64,000 bases of DNA from Mermis nigrescens (Eukaryota; Nematoda; Enoplea; Mermithida; Mermithidae), in assembly GCA_036768485.1 (NCBI GenBank), contig JAVLUZ010000700.1, positions 240,451 to 304,450 on the forward strand, written 5' to 3'. Made by a program: the position numbers and the translations under genes. Within the stretch, counting starts at the first letter, position 1. The number at the start of each line of letters is the position of its first letter. Positions 1 to 12,100 of this stretch are shown in pieces. The notes beneath the pieces are model-generated. The model saw only the letters and a list, made by a program, of their open reading frames with translations. It was not told the DNA's origin and made no database searches.

Positions 1-199
1 GAATCCCCTTGCTGTACATGTATGGTCTGAACCCTCCAAAAATCGACAGAACCCGAGAATTAAATTTTTGGTGCTATTCTTGGCAATTTGGCTCCATCGT
101 ATCCTCAGAACTTGGTTGAAGGTCGAAAGTTTATTGGAAAAGCGAAAATACGTCACCATAAACATTTAAAGAAAAAATGTACAGTCGCGAAAATGTAAA

Positions 200-1659
200 A
201 TACATAATAAAGGACATTAACGCAATAAAACAAATAGAGCTAGTAGGTAGCAAGAAGAAACATTGCTGTGCAAGGTCATAAGGGCATTGCTCTTACTTAT
301 GACCAAGGTTTATACTTCATCGTTAATTTTTTGATTTCCTGATCTTAGCCTAAACTACAGACTCAGGGAGCATATTCCAAGCATTTATTATTCTGTGACC
401 GAAAAAATATTTCTTAAAGTTAGATTTTAGAGCAGCGACTTTTAATTTTAATGTATTGTGGATCTAGCGTTGTTGTCAGATAATGTGTAGAAGTCATTTA
501 CAATACATCAATATCAACTGCTGAATGAAACATATTGTATACCTTAGTCAAGTCGTACAAAAAATTTTCCTTTTCTAGAGATTCTAAATTTAATACCTAG
601 AGTTGATCCTGATAAGAAATGATGTTTGGATAACGGCACCCTAAGACACGTTTAGTATAGTATCTTTGAACCTTTTTAATATTACGAATATTTTGCTTAG
701 TGCGGTGAACAAACAGAGGTCAAAATGCATTGATGCATTTAAAATGCATTTACCATTTTCATCTTTAAGGGGTGGAGAAGGCATTTTATTCTAAAAATTC
801 TTTACCAACGTATATCTATAACATTTCTTTACATTTGACTTTTCAACGAGTTTTAGTTCGTTTTTACAATAATGCTTTTAAAAAGCGCTTTCTAAAGAAG
901 CAGTAATTTGCTGATATTCATGCTTTAATTACGTTTTAAATTTCTTTAGTTTTCTCAACAGGATTAATTTTTTTCGCTGTAATTTTTTCATGCATAGAGG
1001 GTATCTTTTTGGTAGTTTGCTTTTGCAAGGGATTAATAGAGATATACCTTCATTTATAATATGCAGGAATTTTTCATAAAATCGTCTATATTCGTGTAAT
1101 CAAAAGAAGTATCTTCTTAAATTGATATAATCAAGTTAAATGGCAAAATCAACATAATTTCCACGATTAAAATCTCTAATTTTTTAATATTTCTCGATTT
1201 TTTAGTATTTCTTAGGAATTTGAAAACAATTCGACTGTAATCACATGTGCCCATTTATGGTGGTTATACGGAAATATCGAAACATAAGCTTATGTCGTTA
1301 ACACAAATAAAGTCTTAAATGTGATCAAAACGAGTAGGCTCAGTGACTAATTGATAAAATTTATGACTAGTTACACTATTATAGAAAAAAGGTGAGCTTT
1401 TGTCAGATGTAATTTCCGTTTCAGACCTATTGATTAAAGGAAATTTAAAATCACCTAGGAGCACAGTAGGAAAGCTGTCCCGAAGACAATAATCAATGAG
1501 CTCACATACCATTTTTGTCTCGTTGAAATCGTAATAAGGAGGACGATAAATTATTATTCTCGATACAGTATTTTTCGAGAAGAGATCCAGAACGAAGAAG
1601 TCAGCCAAGCTATAATCGTTAGGTAAAATAACAATACTAACTTTTATAGCTTTTGGCAT
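200..1659 (-). pseudogene. Degenerate non-LTR retrotransposon (LINE) relic
   Basis: On the minus strand, 1659-1315 encodes an endonuclease-like segment: it has an IIIYRPPY motif and an LLGDFKFPL motif, as in the exonuclease-endonuclease-phosphatase domain of CR1/Jockey-type LINEs, and ends in a VTEPTRFDHI segment. Continuing toward low coordinates, 715-540 reads as a block with KKVQRYYTKRVLG and NLESLEKENFLYDL, and 415-350 as FFGHRIINAWNMLPESVV. These match the usual C-terminal end of LINE reverse-transcriptase proteins. The catalytic RT core is missing between them, and stop codons interrupt the frame, so this is an internally deleted dead copy. The exact clade is uncertain. Confidence 0.75.
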
Positions 1660-2233
1660 AGGTAATCTTATCGCGCGCTTTAGGGAAAATCATTTTGTTT
1701 AAAAATTAATTCATTCAAACCGTCAAAATACCTAATGCATATGTACACATTACGTATTTTTCTTAAATACAGCACAATGTGCCTGATAGTTCACGTTATA
1801 AGCTGCACAAGTGATTCACGACATGAATTTGATTAACTACTCACCATCATAGATAGCGTGTACCTATAATACACTTGAGTACCCCCAATATATGTCTCCC
1901 CTTTACAGCTTTAACGGGATACATCTGGAAGGTCCAGTTCTTTTAAAAGATACATAATAGAAAATCGCTGTACATCTCCTTTTGTTTTTTACACTCAATT
2001 TCTAGCGTGTAAAGAGCGTGTACAGTTTTGGCTTAACGTTATAACATTAGCGAATTTCGGTGGGTTTTTTCTGCAGCGCTACACAACTATGAATGTCTCA
2101 TACACAATTTAGTAGTATAGAATTGTAGGGAACAGAACTCTCTAAATATGCATTTTTTGTTTTAAAATTTCGCATTAGTTCTTGAGGGGGAGTGTAAGAT
2201 GTCGTTTTTGCCTTCTTGATGTCTGCCAACTAC

Positions 2234-2522
2234 CATACGTGGGCAGCAAGAAAATTCTAGGGGGGCAAGATTTTTCAAAGGTCAAAAAGGCCTTAAAAAT
2301 GGTGGTATGGCTCGAAAAACACCATTTTTCGACGTTTCTCATCGAGCACTATCCATTGGCATCAAAAAATTGATAAGAAAACGGAAAAATTTTTAAAAAG
2401 TGAATTCTGGGGGGACATTTTGATTTCTGAGGGGCGGATATTTTAGTTTCTCGGGGGGACGGGTATTTTGATTTCTCGGGGGGGGGGGTGCATTCCCCCA
2501 AACCACCCCACGCCCAGGTGTG
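2234..2522 (-). mobile_element. Family C MITE (289 bp)
   Basis: It starts CATACGTGGGCAGC and ends CCCAGGTGTG, i.e. the family is reversed here. Flanking 8-mers CCAACTAC (2226-2233) and CCAACAAC (2523-2530) form a TSD with one mismatch. The inside holds the family hallmarks: runs of G with TTCTGG, and the block with TGGATAGTGCTC-type sequence read in reverse. Confidence 0.85.
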
Positions 2523-3344
2523 CCAACAACTCCAATTATAGGTCCGTAAAATTATTTCTGATAGAAATGTACTTCGGCTTAAGGGCTACCTTCTGCTTGC
2601 CAGCATACTTTTTTACACTCAATACGAAGATAGATCTAGGGCTTTAAAATTTACACTCTAGTGGATGGTGTGAAAATGGGTTTATCTAAGATTTCCCTGT
2701 CAACTTCTCCGGTTATAAGTCGGGATAAATTGAATAAAATAAAAATAAAGCACGTTTCAGGAGCTACACGTCGCAGCAAAGACGCCTTTAAAAAACTCAA
2801 TATTGAGTTACTAATGGAGATGTAAAATTGGAAAGCAGGGGTGTAAAATGGGCGAAAAACACGTTTTCTTCCTTTTTTGATCCGTAAATATCTTAAATAT
2901 TTTGCGAAGAACAGAAGTTTTCCACATACAAACGTACTACGATTCAAAGGCTACAAACTGGATCAGACCGAATTTATTTACAATCAAAGGGGAGCTAGAT
3001 TCAGATTTTTAAAGTTTACAATGTGGTGGATGGTGGAAAATACGTTTTTGCCCGTTTATATTAATTACTTTCTCCGTTTAAAAAGTCGGGATAGGCCGAA
3101 TAGAATAAACATAAGGTACTTTCTAAGGGGTACACTTCATAGCTAATCGCGTTTTTTACATCAATATTTAGCTTCTCCGTGAGGTGTAAAGTCGAAAATT
3201 TGGGGTGTTAAACGTGTTCGTCTTGTTTTTTACCGCCAACATCTCCGATAATGAGTCTAGACATGATCTCAAGTCTAAAAATGTACCAGAAACCAAACGT
3301 GATACGCCAGTTGAGCGCGTTTGCTTACACTCAACAGTGGTGTA

Positions 3345-3900
3345 AAATGGTTTACATCAAATATTTATTTGTCTCCAGGCCATTGAGAGACTTAATTTTT
3401 TCATAAATGTTAATCGTAATATCAGAGTAATATTAAAATTACGAATCCAACTAAAACTTCTTCACACTTCGGTGGTTGTGTAAAGTTTACACTGCAAATC
3501 AACTTTAGTTCCAGAGCCTTGCGGAAGCTTAATTCTTTTTCAAAATGTTCTATGTAACGTAAGATTTTTTGAAAGTTTTCCCCACACCCAGTAGTTGTGT
3601 AAAGTTTGCACTATTCATTCATTGTTAATGTATAAAGTTTACAACTACAAATTTATTTTACTTCCAGAGCGTTGCAAAACGTGATTTTTTCCAAATATGT
3701 TCCGTAAGGTCAGAATTACGAATCTGACTGTGTGTTTCTTAACACCTAGTAGTTGTGTGAAGTTTACACTAAAAATTAGCTTTGCTTTCAGAACATTGCA
3801 GCTTATTTTTTCAAATGTTCCATGTAATGCCAGGATTACGAATCTAAGTGTAAGTTTTCTTTACACCCAGTAATTGCGTAAAGTCATACTGAAAACCTCC
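3345..3900. repeat. Degenerate tandem array, about 110-130 bp unit
   Basis: Successive units each carry GTGTAAAGTTTACACT, then AGAGCRTTGCA, then AATGTTCYRTAA, then GGATTACGAATCTGAC. At least four units can be followed. The same array recurs at about 60230-60800 and, inverted, near 63400-63700. Its function is unknown. Confidence 0.7.
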
Positions 3901-3954
3901 GATCGATTTAAATAAGGTAAGGTCGTCCTTATCATGCTATTTAAAAGTAGGGTA

Positions 3955-4485
3955 CCAGCAAAGAAAAATGTTCCGATGGAACAAAAAAGACAAACATACT
4001 TGGGATTACGGACTATTAAAGATGTATAAGGAGGGGACTAGAAAAAAGCTCCCATGTTAATGCCTAAAGTCGCAATACCTGTTAAAAATCAGACTTTCTC
4101 TAAACAACGCAAAAAATCGAAGTATATTTTGCGGCCTCTGAAAAAATGCTACCTTCCTTAAATAATTTAGATAACTTAACTTAAATAATAATAATTTAAA
4201 TAATAAAAATATTAATAATTTAAATAATAACTTAAATAATAACTTGCTGCTTTTTTGATCGTTTTTTAGGTTCAGTAGTTTATTTCAATCTGCAGGCCGC
4301 AGGATATACTTCGATTTTTTGCGCTGTTTAGAGAAAGCCTAATTCTTAACAGGTTTAGCAACTTCAGGCATATACATAGAAGCTTTTTCCTAGTCCCCCT
4401 CCGTTTACATCCTTAATAATACGCTATCCCAAGTATGTATATTCGCCTTTTTTTGTTTGATCGGAGCATTTTTCTTTGCTCAGTT
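3955..4485. mobile_element. Long-inverted-repeat element, D-type ends
   Basis: The left arm (3955-4145) contains AGCAAAGAAAAATGTTCCGA and ends near TTGCGGCCTCTG. The right arm (4290-4485) is its inverted copy, ending in TTTTTCTTTGCT. The arms are about 190 bp each and flank an AT-rich centre (4165-4250) of TTAAATAATAA repeats. Related ends occur at 37030-37575, 58690-58900, 60955-62245 and 62430-62605. I could not define a TSD. Confidence 0.75.
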
Positions 4486-4529
4486 ATATACCTGATTACG
4501 CATGGGAAGCAGTTTAAATTGTAGGACCC

Positions 4530-4880
4530 GAAAAAATTGCAAAAAATGGAAAAAATCTAACGCAGTCCAGCCAGACCATAGATGCAAAGCAGGGCTAATA
4601 TGGGGATCAGTTAGTGAGAGAGGGGGCGGAATTTCTGAGCTCAACGGTCCTCGAAAACTGATACAAATGCTAAAATAGCGTACAAAATCATCCACAGTTT
4701 TAATCAATTTTTAGCACATTTGCAAGAAAAATTTTTACCCATTTTTCCGCATTCCATTTGAATTGGGTGATAGTCAGCCGGTCTGGGTGGAAGGTCAAAA
4801 ATTGAGCTTTTTTGGGCCAAAATGACATAAAAGAACTGGTATAAGCGCTAAAATAGCGTTAAAAGCACATTATTACATAG
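4530..4880. repeat. Dispersed repeat Q
   Basis: Diverged sequence with CCAGACCATA, GCTAAAATAGCG and GCTCAAAA-type words that resembles 45180-45520 and 57830-58060. Sequence up to about 5075 has CTGGTCTAGACC-like words that also occur at MITE junctions. No gene is seen. Confidence 0.4.
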
Positions 4881-5224
4881 TTTCTGGTTAATTTGGAACA
4901 CTTTGAAGAAAGTTTCAATTTTCCTCCGTTTTTGGCCTTCATTTTATCTCATTCTCACCAAAAAAATGTTCCATCTTCCCTTTCTGGTAGGGGTCAGGCA
5001 GGACACCCCAGGTGCATGTCTGGTCTAGACCCATCGAACTTCCCCATGTGCATACACGTCTGGTTTAGAGCTGCCCACATGCGTACCCAGCTATTTGTTC
5101 TAAGTCGCAGCACACAAGACTTTTTATATTTCTTACAATTTTTATTCGTGTTCAACGACTTCCATACAGATTAGCAGCAACATAAGCAGCTCAATGATCG
5201 GTAATACATATGAAAATAATAATA

Positions 5225-5700
5225 TAGGTCATACATACACACGGTCAATAGCTCTAGGGGGAAGGGGATAAACCGAGTTTCTTTTAAGGGGGGGGGCAGA
5301 CGAGTAATTTTTTGTTAATGTCAAATAGTGATACTTAATTCGTTGTTAATTTGCTGTATTTACTTCATCATAAACATTTGTGGTTAAATTTGAATGAAAA
5401 CAAATAACAATAAGGACGATGGAATAAAAAGAAGCAACTGTTCACAAAGTTTAAGTTTTGAAAAAATGAGCTTGCTAAAATGAAATATTTACGAAATAAA
5501 GGAAGAAAAGTGCCCGAATGACAGAAACTATAGGTTTAACGCTTGAAATAGAACTCTATGTAATTGAAATTATGCTACTAGACGTCGTTTTACGCTCTTT
5601 AATGGTGCGAGCAATAAGTTTTGGCCCATAATAGCCTGAGGGGTATGCTTTTTAAAAGTCCTAGTAGGGAGGATACCTCCTCATACCCCTCCCAGTGTGC
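5225..5700. repeat. Dispersed repeat O, copy 1
   Basis: Matches 10470-10876 over most of its length. Shared phrases include ACACGGTCAATAGCTCT-like sequence, AACAATAAGGACGATGGAAT and GACGTCGTTTTACGC. A third copy at 21740-22540 is split by an M element. The ends were not resolved, so the class is unknown. Confidence 0.6.
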
Positions 5701-5935
5701 AGTATGTTATTTAGGTACATGCATAGTACATCGCACGCGAAAAAAACTTCAAAATCTTGAAAGTATGTATAAGCGAGTCAGGTCTAAGTTCGGATTAATA
5801 TCTTCATATAAGAAAAGTTGTGGTCTAAGTAAGAACGACATAATTAACCGACAATGTGGAGCCCTTGGCTTTCAGATCGTACTTTAAAGTAATACACTGG
5901 CGGAGGCAGCTTGGAGAGCAACTGAGTTAAGACTT

Positions 5936-6132
5936 TCACTGCCTTTCTTTTGCATTATGGGAAAACAGTTCAAGCATGGCCTCCGAAGTCTGGCGTGCAA
6001 TGTCGTACGGAGAGTCTCCTGCGTTATCTTTTATGTCACGTGAGATGAATGGTTGAGAAAGAAGCAGACGCACAGTCTCAGCGGCTTGCGGTTCTGTGCT
6101 TGACACGGCCAAATGCAGCGGTGTCACGTTGC
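5936..6132 (-). CDS. ANKRD49: ANKRD49-like exon 4 (last repeat, stop)
   Basis: Acceptor TTTAATTGTGCAG|GC. It encodes NVTPLHLAVSSTEPQAAE, then LLLSQPFISRDIKDNAGDS and YDIARQTSEAMLELF, ending at a stop at 5936-5938. The tail after DIARQTS is short (about 17 residues) as in the family. A family C element begins 81 bp upstream of this exon. Confidence 0.9.
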
Positions 6133-9100
6133 CTGCACAATTAAATTTTATTTTCCACACAGTAATACACGCAATTGCATAGGAGAACTTCATTATAGAT
6201 TCATATTGAGCTCACACCTGGGCGTGGAGGGTTTGGGAGTATGCACCCCTCGAGAAACCAAAATACCCTCCAGAAACCAACATACCCCAGAATTCAATTT
6301 TTGAAATTTTTCTGTTTTTGACGTAATTTTTTGATGCAAATGGATAGTGCTTCGATGAGAAACGCTGAAAAATGGTGTTTTTTTGCCATGCCACTATTTT
6401 TAAGGCCATTTTTGACATTTGAAAAATCTTGCAACCCCCAGAATTCTGGTGCCGCCCACCTATGATTGGGCTCATAAAGCCTATGTTTAAAATTTGGAAT
6501 CTATATTAATTTCGAGTTGTCTATGTGTGTATGTGCGTGTTTGGGTCCCCGAAAAAGTTTTTAATGGATAATATAGGTATACTCATTAGGGATGTTCCGG
6601 TTCCAGGTTTTTCAAAAAAATCGGTTCCGGTTCCGGTTCGTTCTTAGAAAACAAGAATTTCGGTTCCGCCGGTTCCGGTTCTTGCGTAACTTGGAACCGT
6701 CGGTTCCGGTTCCGGTTCTTCAACTAGAGAACCGTCGGTTCCGGTTCCGGTTCTCGGTTCCTGTGTTAAAGCATGTACGCTCTTGATAGCCTGACTTCAC
6801 CGGAACATATGACGATGTAATCGAAAGATAAATTATTCAGGAAGTCGTTTCAATCTGGCAACTGCACGTTCAAATAAGTTTTACGTATAGTTGACAATTT
6901 ACTTATAAATCACTGAATATTATCTATGTGTTTCTGAATTGGAGGCTTAAACGAAATCGAAATGCTTAATTCATGGCGAAGATCTGCTGCAATTATGGAA
7001 AAATAAGTCGAAGAATTTGCCGATTCTCGCGTTTATAGCTAAGCGGTATCTTGCAGCCAGTGGCGGATCTAGGATTTTCCTAAGGGGCAGTAATCCCAAC
7101 TTTTCAAAAAACAGTCAAAAATGTGTCCAAAAATTTGCCCTTAACGCGCGAAACAGCGTTTTTTCGGTGTTTTACAATATATACTTCTACATCAAATCAC
7201 TTTTGACGCAATATTTTTTCTTAAAATTTTAAAATTTTCGACAATTTTGTGCTAAAAATCACTAAAATTCTTTGACTTTATCAGAATTCTGGCGCGAAGC
7301 AGTTTTTTTTGTGCAAGGTCCGTTTGACATATACAAAGATGGTCCCGAAAAGTCTTTGTACATCGGGAAAAATCTTTGCCGAATGTAAAAAATCGTGGTG
7401 CGAAGCGCCGGAAAATTTGTGAGATTAAGACGGATGGACGTCTAGAAGCATGATTTACAGCTTGATTTACTGTATTTATAGCATTTGATGCGAAACATCG
7501 AAATTTTTAATTGAAAATAGAAGAAAACTATGCAAAAAGTAGCTGTTTCTGCTGCTAAAATTGTTTTGAAACCTACATGAACAGAAAATGGCTTCCAGGT
7601 GGCCAAGAAAGTAAATAAATGTCATGAATAAGTATCATCTGGCGCGTAGCGCCGAAAAAATTTGAGAAATTATGGTCACTGAGGGCCAAAAATAATTGCG
7701 AATTGTATATCCATTCTTTATCTCGCCAAATATTTTTGGCAAATGGATGGGCGGCCCCCCTGCACCCTTAGATTCGCCCCTGCTTGCAGCGCCAGCTACA
7801 AGCGTTCCATCGGAACAGCTGTTCAGTTGCGCTGGAATCATTTATGACCCTCTCAGAAACAGGCTACATGACGAAAAAGCAGAACGACTGTTATTTTCAA
7901 AATATAATTTACCCGGAACAATACTAAGTTTTAGTCTGTAAACTTTTGGGTAATAAAAGATTGAATTGCTGCTTCATGTTTTCACTAGATTTTATGAAGT
8001 TCGATTTTTAACTCTAATTTTAAAGAACCGAGAACCGACTCCAAAAAGATCGGTTCCGGTTCCGTTTCGGTTCTTAGAAAATCAAAAAATCGGTTCCGGT
8101 TCGGTTCTTAGAATATCAAAAACTCGGTTCTCGGTTCCGGTTCCAAAAAAATGGTCGGTTCCAACCGGTTCCGTTCCGGTTAACCGGCACATCCCTAATA
8201 CTCATGTTTTGGCTCAAAGGGTATTCCGAGACCCTGATTCTAAATTTTAAATCAAAATGGTGCGATCGGGCTTCTGAAACTCGAAAACGACGATTAACCA
8301 AAAAAGTTTTGGCGGCTCCTGCGGCTTATGTAATTGCCGTGGGGTGAATTTGTTACGACAACTTAGACCAAGTTTTAATGCGCTACCGTCTTGTGTAAAT
8401 TACCTCACTTTGCAGTGTAAACTGAAGGAAAACCGAAAGAAAAACATTTTTTTAACCAAATTTCTCCGAATATCTCGAATGAAGGCGGATCAATTTCATT
8501 TAAATTTCGACTGTTTGTTAATGCTATGGCTGACCTTACTGTAAAATTTGCAGAAAATTCACGGATTGGTTTCTGAGATACAGGAGCCCAAACATACCTT
8601 ATTCATAACGTAAAAATTAGGCTATTTGTCTTTTTGCAGATGCACATCTTGGGTATAAGTTCCAAAATTTGGCCCTGAGGTTTCTTCAACCTCTCGACTC
8701 CGAGTTTACTCCTCAATGTGCACGATATGGCGACATAAAGCACATAGGGGACGGGTTAATCGCAAATTACAAAGGATTCTATTAAACAATTAATTACTGA
8801 GAGCGAGTTCGCAGCAAGCCAAAGGATTAAATTATGAATACTGTTTTTGATGGCGTAAACAAGCGTGCATGAATTTGATGTAAGCCAACCGAAAGCAGCA
8901 AGCGGGCGGTTTTTGAAAATGCTGATACAAATTCAAATAATTCTGTTTCTAGCGGCTAATTTTGCATGGAACGTTTTGCATTTGCTCACAGTGAGGACAA
9001 ACTTTTATGCGCAGATTACAATGCCCTCTAATTGTCGTAGGGGCAGAAAAGAGGAAGCAATAAACATATTTCGCATTACACTACGCTATTTTGTTTTCCT

Positions 9101-12100
9101 TGCGACTTTGTTTTACCCTTGTGTTTCGAATAAAGTATTAATATTAGTATAAGTAAGCAAGATAAAATCAGTCGTTGTAAAATCAAAGAAAGCTGCTTAG
9201 CTGAAATGCAACATTTTGAGTGAACATGACGATTTACAACTAATTTAATTTGTTTATCTAAAGGCGACCTTACTTTCTTAATGAATTCCGACATTAATTC
9301 TAACACTGAAAGGTACCCAACAATGAATATTATAGGGTGAGTGGAGAAAAAGTAGTAAAATTTAAAGGGAATTAATAAAAATACTACGATAACATTAAAA
9401 GACAATGACAAATAAGAAATACTACATATGGATTTCTAGACAATTTTCGGCATATTGGTCATCAATTATATCCATCTTTTTTTCCAATGGGGAGCGAAGC
9501 GACCGATTTGCAAAAGACTGTTCTAGCAAATGGGGCAGCGAAGCGCCCCATGCCCCATTAGCTAGTAAGAACTTAAATCTGACTCTTGCTACTAATCTTG
9601 CAATACTCTAAGAAATTCCTAACAATTTTATAGTTCGTTTTCATATAGTCAACGATAAAACCATTTGTATATTCAAATGATAGATCGTACATAAGAAGTA
9701 CCTTGACAAGATTTCGAAAAAGCGAGTATATTTTAGCTTAGGTATTGTTTTAAATAGCACATTCGCAATGGATAAAGATATGTAATTTTAGCATCACTTA
9801 CTATTTCGCAATTTTTTGTTGAGACTCAAAGTCAGATGGGACGGGATAATTGCGGAATATTTTTGAAGCCTAACCACGGCCGGACACTGATCAACAATTA
9901 TGTAAGTTAGCTTTCTTGATAGATTCAGAAATTTCCATGCATTGAAATTTTTTTAAATCGAAACAAAACTCCTTGAAATTTCTTAAAAGTTGTGGTATGT
10001 ATTTACGTACGTTCAGACTTCAAGAACTGCACTTTTTTTATTCATAAAGCATGCACTTCGAATTCCGATAATTTAATTTAGTGAGCAACTACTTAAAATT
10101 GAATAATCTGACCACAAAAAAAGAATAGTTTAGTTTTTTGGCCATCTTTGTACAAGTACACAGGACCTTCTATAGATAAAATGTACCAAATTCGAGTATT
10201 TTTTGAAGCATTCATACGAAAAATTAAATTTTAAATAATTTTAAATTATCATAATTGCCGTCTATTTAACTTCAGGAGCTAAACACATGCTTGTTAAGAA
10301 TTGACCCTACGTACATATAATAAAAAGCTGCTGATAAATATTATAATCTGAATGCAGCAAAATAACATATTTTACAATTTAGCAATGTTCCAGTCAGGCT
10401 CTTTATTTACAACTAAAATTAGCTTTTTCATCTTTATGCGAAATTTGATTCGAAAACGCGCTAACACTGATCATATATGCACACTGTCATAAGCTCTGGG
10501 AGGGGTACACAGTTTTCTTAGGGGGATAAGTAACTTATATTATTTGATGTCAAAATTATATACCTAATTTAATGTTTATTTGCTATATTTTATTTTTCAT
10601 GAATGATTGTGAATAAATCTTAATGAAAAAAATAACAATAAGGACGATGGAATGGCCTTTAACATCAAATACAAACGAAATAATTGAAGCAAAGCGCCTT
10701 AATAACAGAATTTATTAGTTTAATGCGAGAAAAATAACAGTATGTATGAGTGATTGAAATTACGCTATTAGACGTCGTTTTACGCTTTTTTATGTTCCGA
10801 AAAATAGGTTTTGGTCCAAAATGTCCTTTAGGGGGTATGCTTTTCAAAAAACCTGGTAGGGAAATACCCCTCATACCATACATGGGCAGCATAAAAATTC
10901 TGGGGGTGCAAGATTTTCCAAAGGTCAAAAAATGGTCTTAAAATGGTGGTATGGCGAAAAAAAACACCTTTTCCAACGTTTCTCAAAACAAAAAATTGCG
11001 AAAAAAACAGATAAACTTTCAAAAATTGAATTTCGGCGGAGGGGTATATTAATTTCTGAGGGGGTATTCAGCCTTCTGGGGGTGGTGCATACCCCCAAAC
11101 CCCCAAGTCCATGTGTGCCTCATATCCCTCCTAGCGTGCATGTGTGAACTTCCGCAAGTCCCAATCCAATCCATTGCACATTTATGCTCAGAACAGCGTT
11201 GTTTTGTACAAGGCCCGTTTGTTCATGTACAAAGATGGTCCCCAACAGTCTTTGTACATTTTGTACATGCAAATTTTTGTATACTCTAATTTAATAGAGT
11301 AGCGATTTTAGTGTGGTAAAACAGAGTTTCAGATCTTTGGTAGTGTATTTTAGCTAATTTCTGGGTTCCTGACGCCGAAAATTACTAAAAATTGTCTCGA
11401 AACGGCGCGCAGCGCCGAAAAAATTGACATTTTTCCATTCTAAAAATTCTGCCATTTTGAATATATATAGGACAAATAATACTCATTTCGGCATGAAGCG
11501 CCAAATTTTTTGGAATTTTACACCTTTTTACAGTTTTTGTCTCCCCAAAAATCCTTTTGTACATATTGTACACACAAATTTTGGAGTACTTTAATATGGT
11601 ACAGCCGCTGATTTTAGAGTGGTAAAAACAGAGTTGTTCGACTTTTAGTAGTGTATTTTAGCTAATTTCTGGGTCTCTAAGGGCCAAAAATCCCTAAGAA
11701 TCGCCTTAAAACGGCGCGAAGCGCCGAAAAATTTGACATTTTTTTGGAATGCTATTTCTGCCATTATAAAGATATATAGAAAACACAATACTAATTTCGG
11801 AGCGAAGCGCCGAAATCGTTTGCGAATTTCACACCTTTTTTGCGAATTTCACACCTTTTTTGCAATTTTTGTCTCCCCGAAAATCTTTGTACATGTACAA
11901 AGACGGTCCCGAAAAGTCTTTGTACATCGGGAAAATTCTTTGCCAGATACAAAAAAACGGTGGCTCAGAACGACGGGTTGTTTTCCGTAGAAGCAAAATT
12001 TCGGGAAAATACGTAGTCCACATATGACGGCTAATTCGAAACTTTTCTAAGAATTTCATACTTCTTCACATTACATTACAGCTTGAACAAATTTTGGCGG

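Larger units (their letters stand above)
1850..3930. repeat. Repeat D body, copy 1 (matches 59005-60930)
   Basis: About 2 kb that aligns, with divergence, to 59005-60930. Shared landmarks include the phrase AATGTGGTGGATGGTGGAAA at about 3019 and 59910, and the GCGTGTACCTAT region at the left. It contains many GTGTAAAGTTTACACT-type palindromic words and a degenerate tandem array at its right end. It is interrupted by a family C element at 2234-2522. Short reading frames inside it are not supported as genes. Confidence 0.75.
7017..7941 (+). pseudogene. hAT transposase C-terminal remnant, interrupted
   Basis: 7017-7057 encodes PILAFIAKRYLAA and 7791-7941 encodes ATSVPSEQLFSCAGIIYD followed by RNRLHDEKAERLLFSKYNL. 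This is the hAT C-terminal dimerisation region (family pattern: ...YLA-PATS-SER-FS-AG...RN-L----...LLF---NL). The two pieces read on in one frame when the F element and one TSD copy are removed. Only the C-terminus remains, so element G is a deletion derivative. No zinc finger or catalytic part is left. Confidence 0.85.
6587..8197 (+). mobile_element. hAT element G with GGTTCC-rich ends
   Basis: Ends are TAGGGATGTTCCGGTTCC and, inverted, TAGGGATGTGCCGGTT. Perfect 8-bp TSD ATACTCAT at 6579-6586 and 8198-8205. Subterminal 200 bp on each side are degenerate CCGGTTCCGGTT repeats. It carries the C-terminal remnant of a hAT transposase and is split by element F at 7058-7782, which itself is split by element A at 7300-7397. 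Confidence 0.9.
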
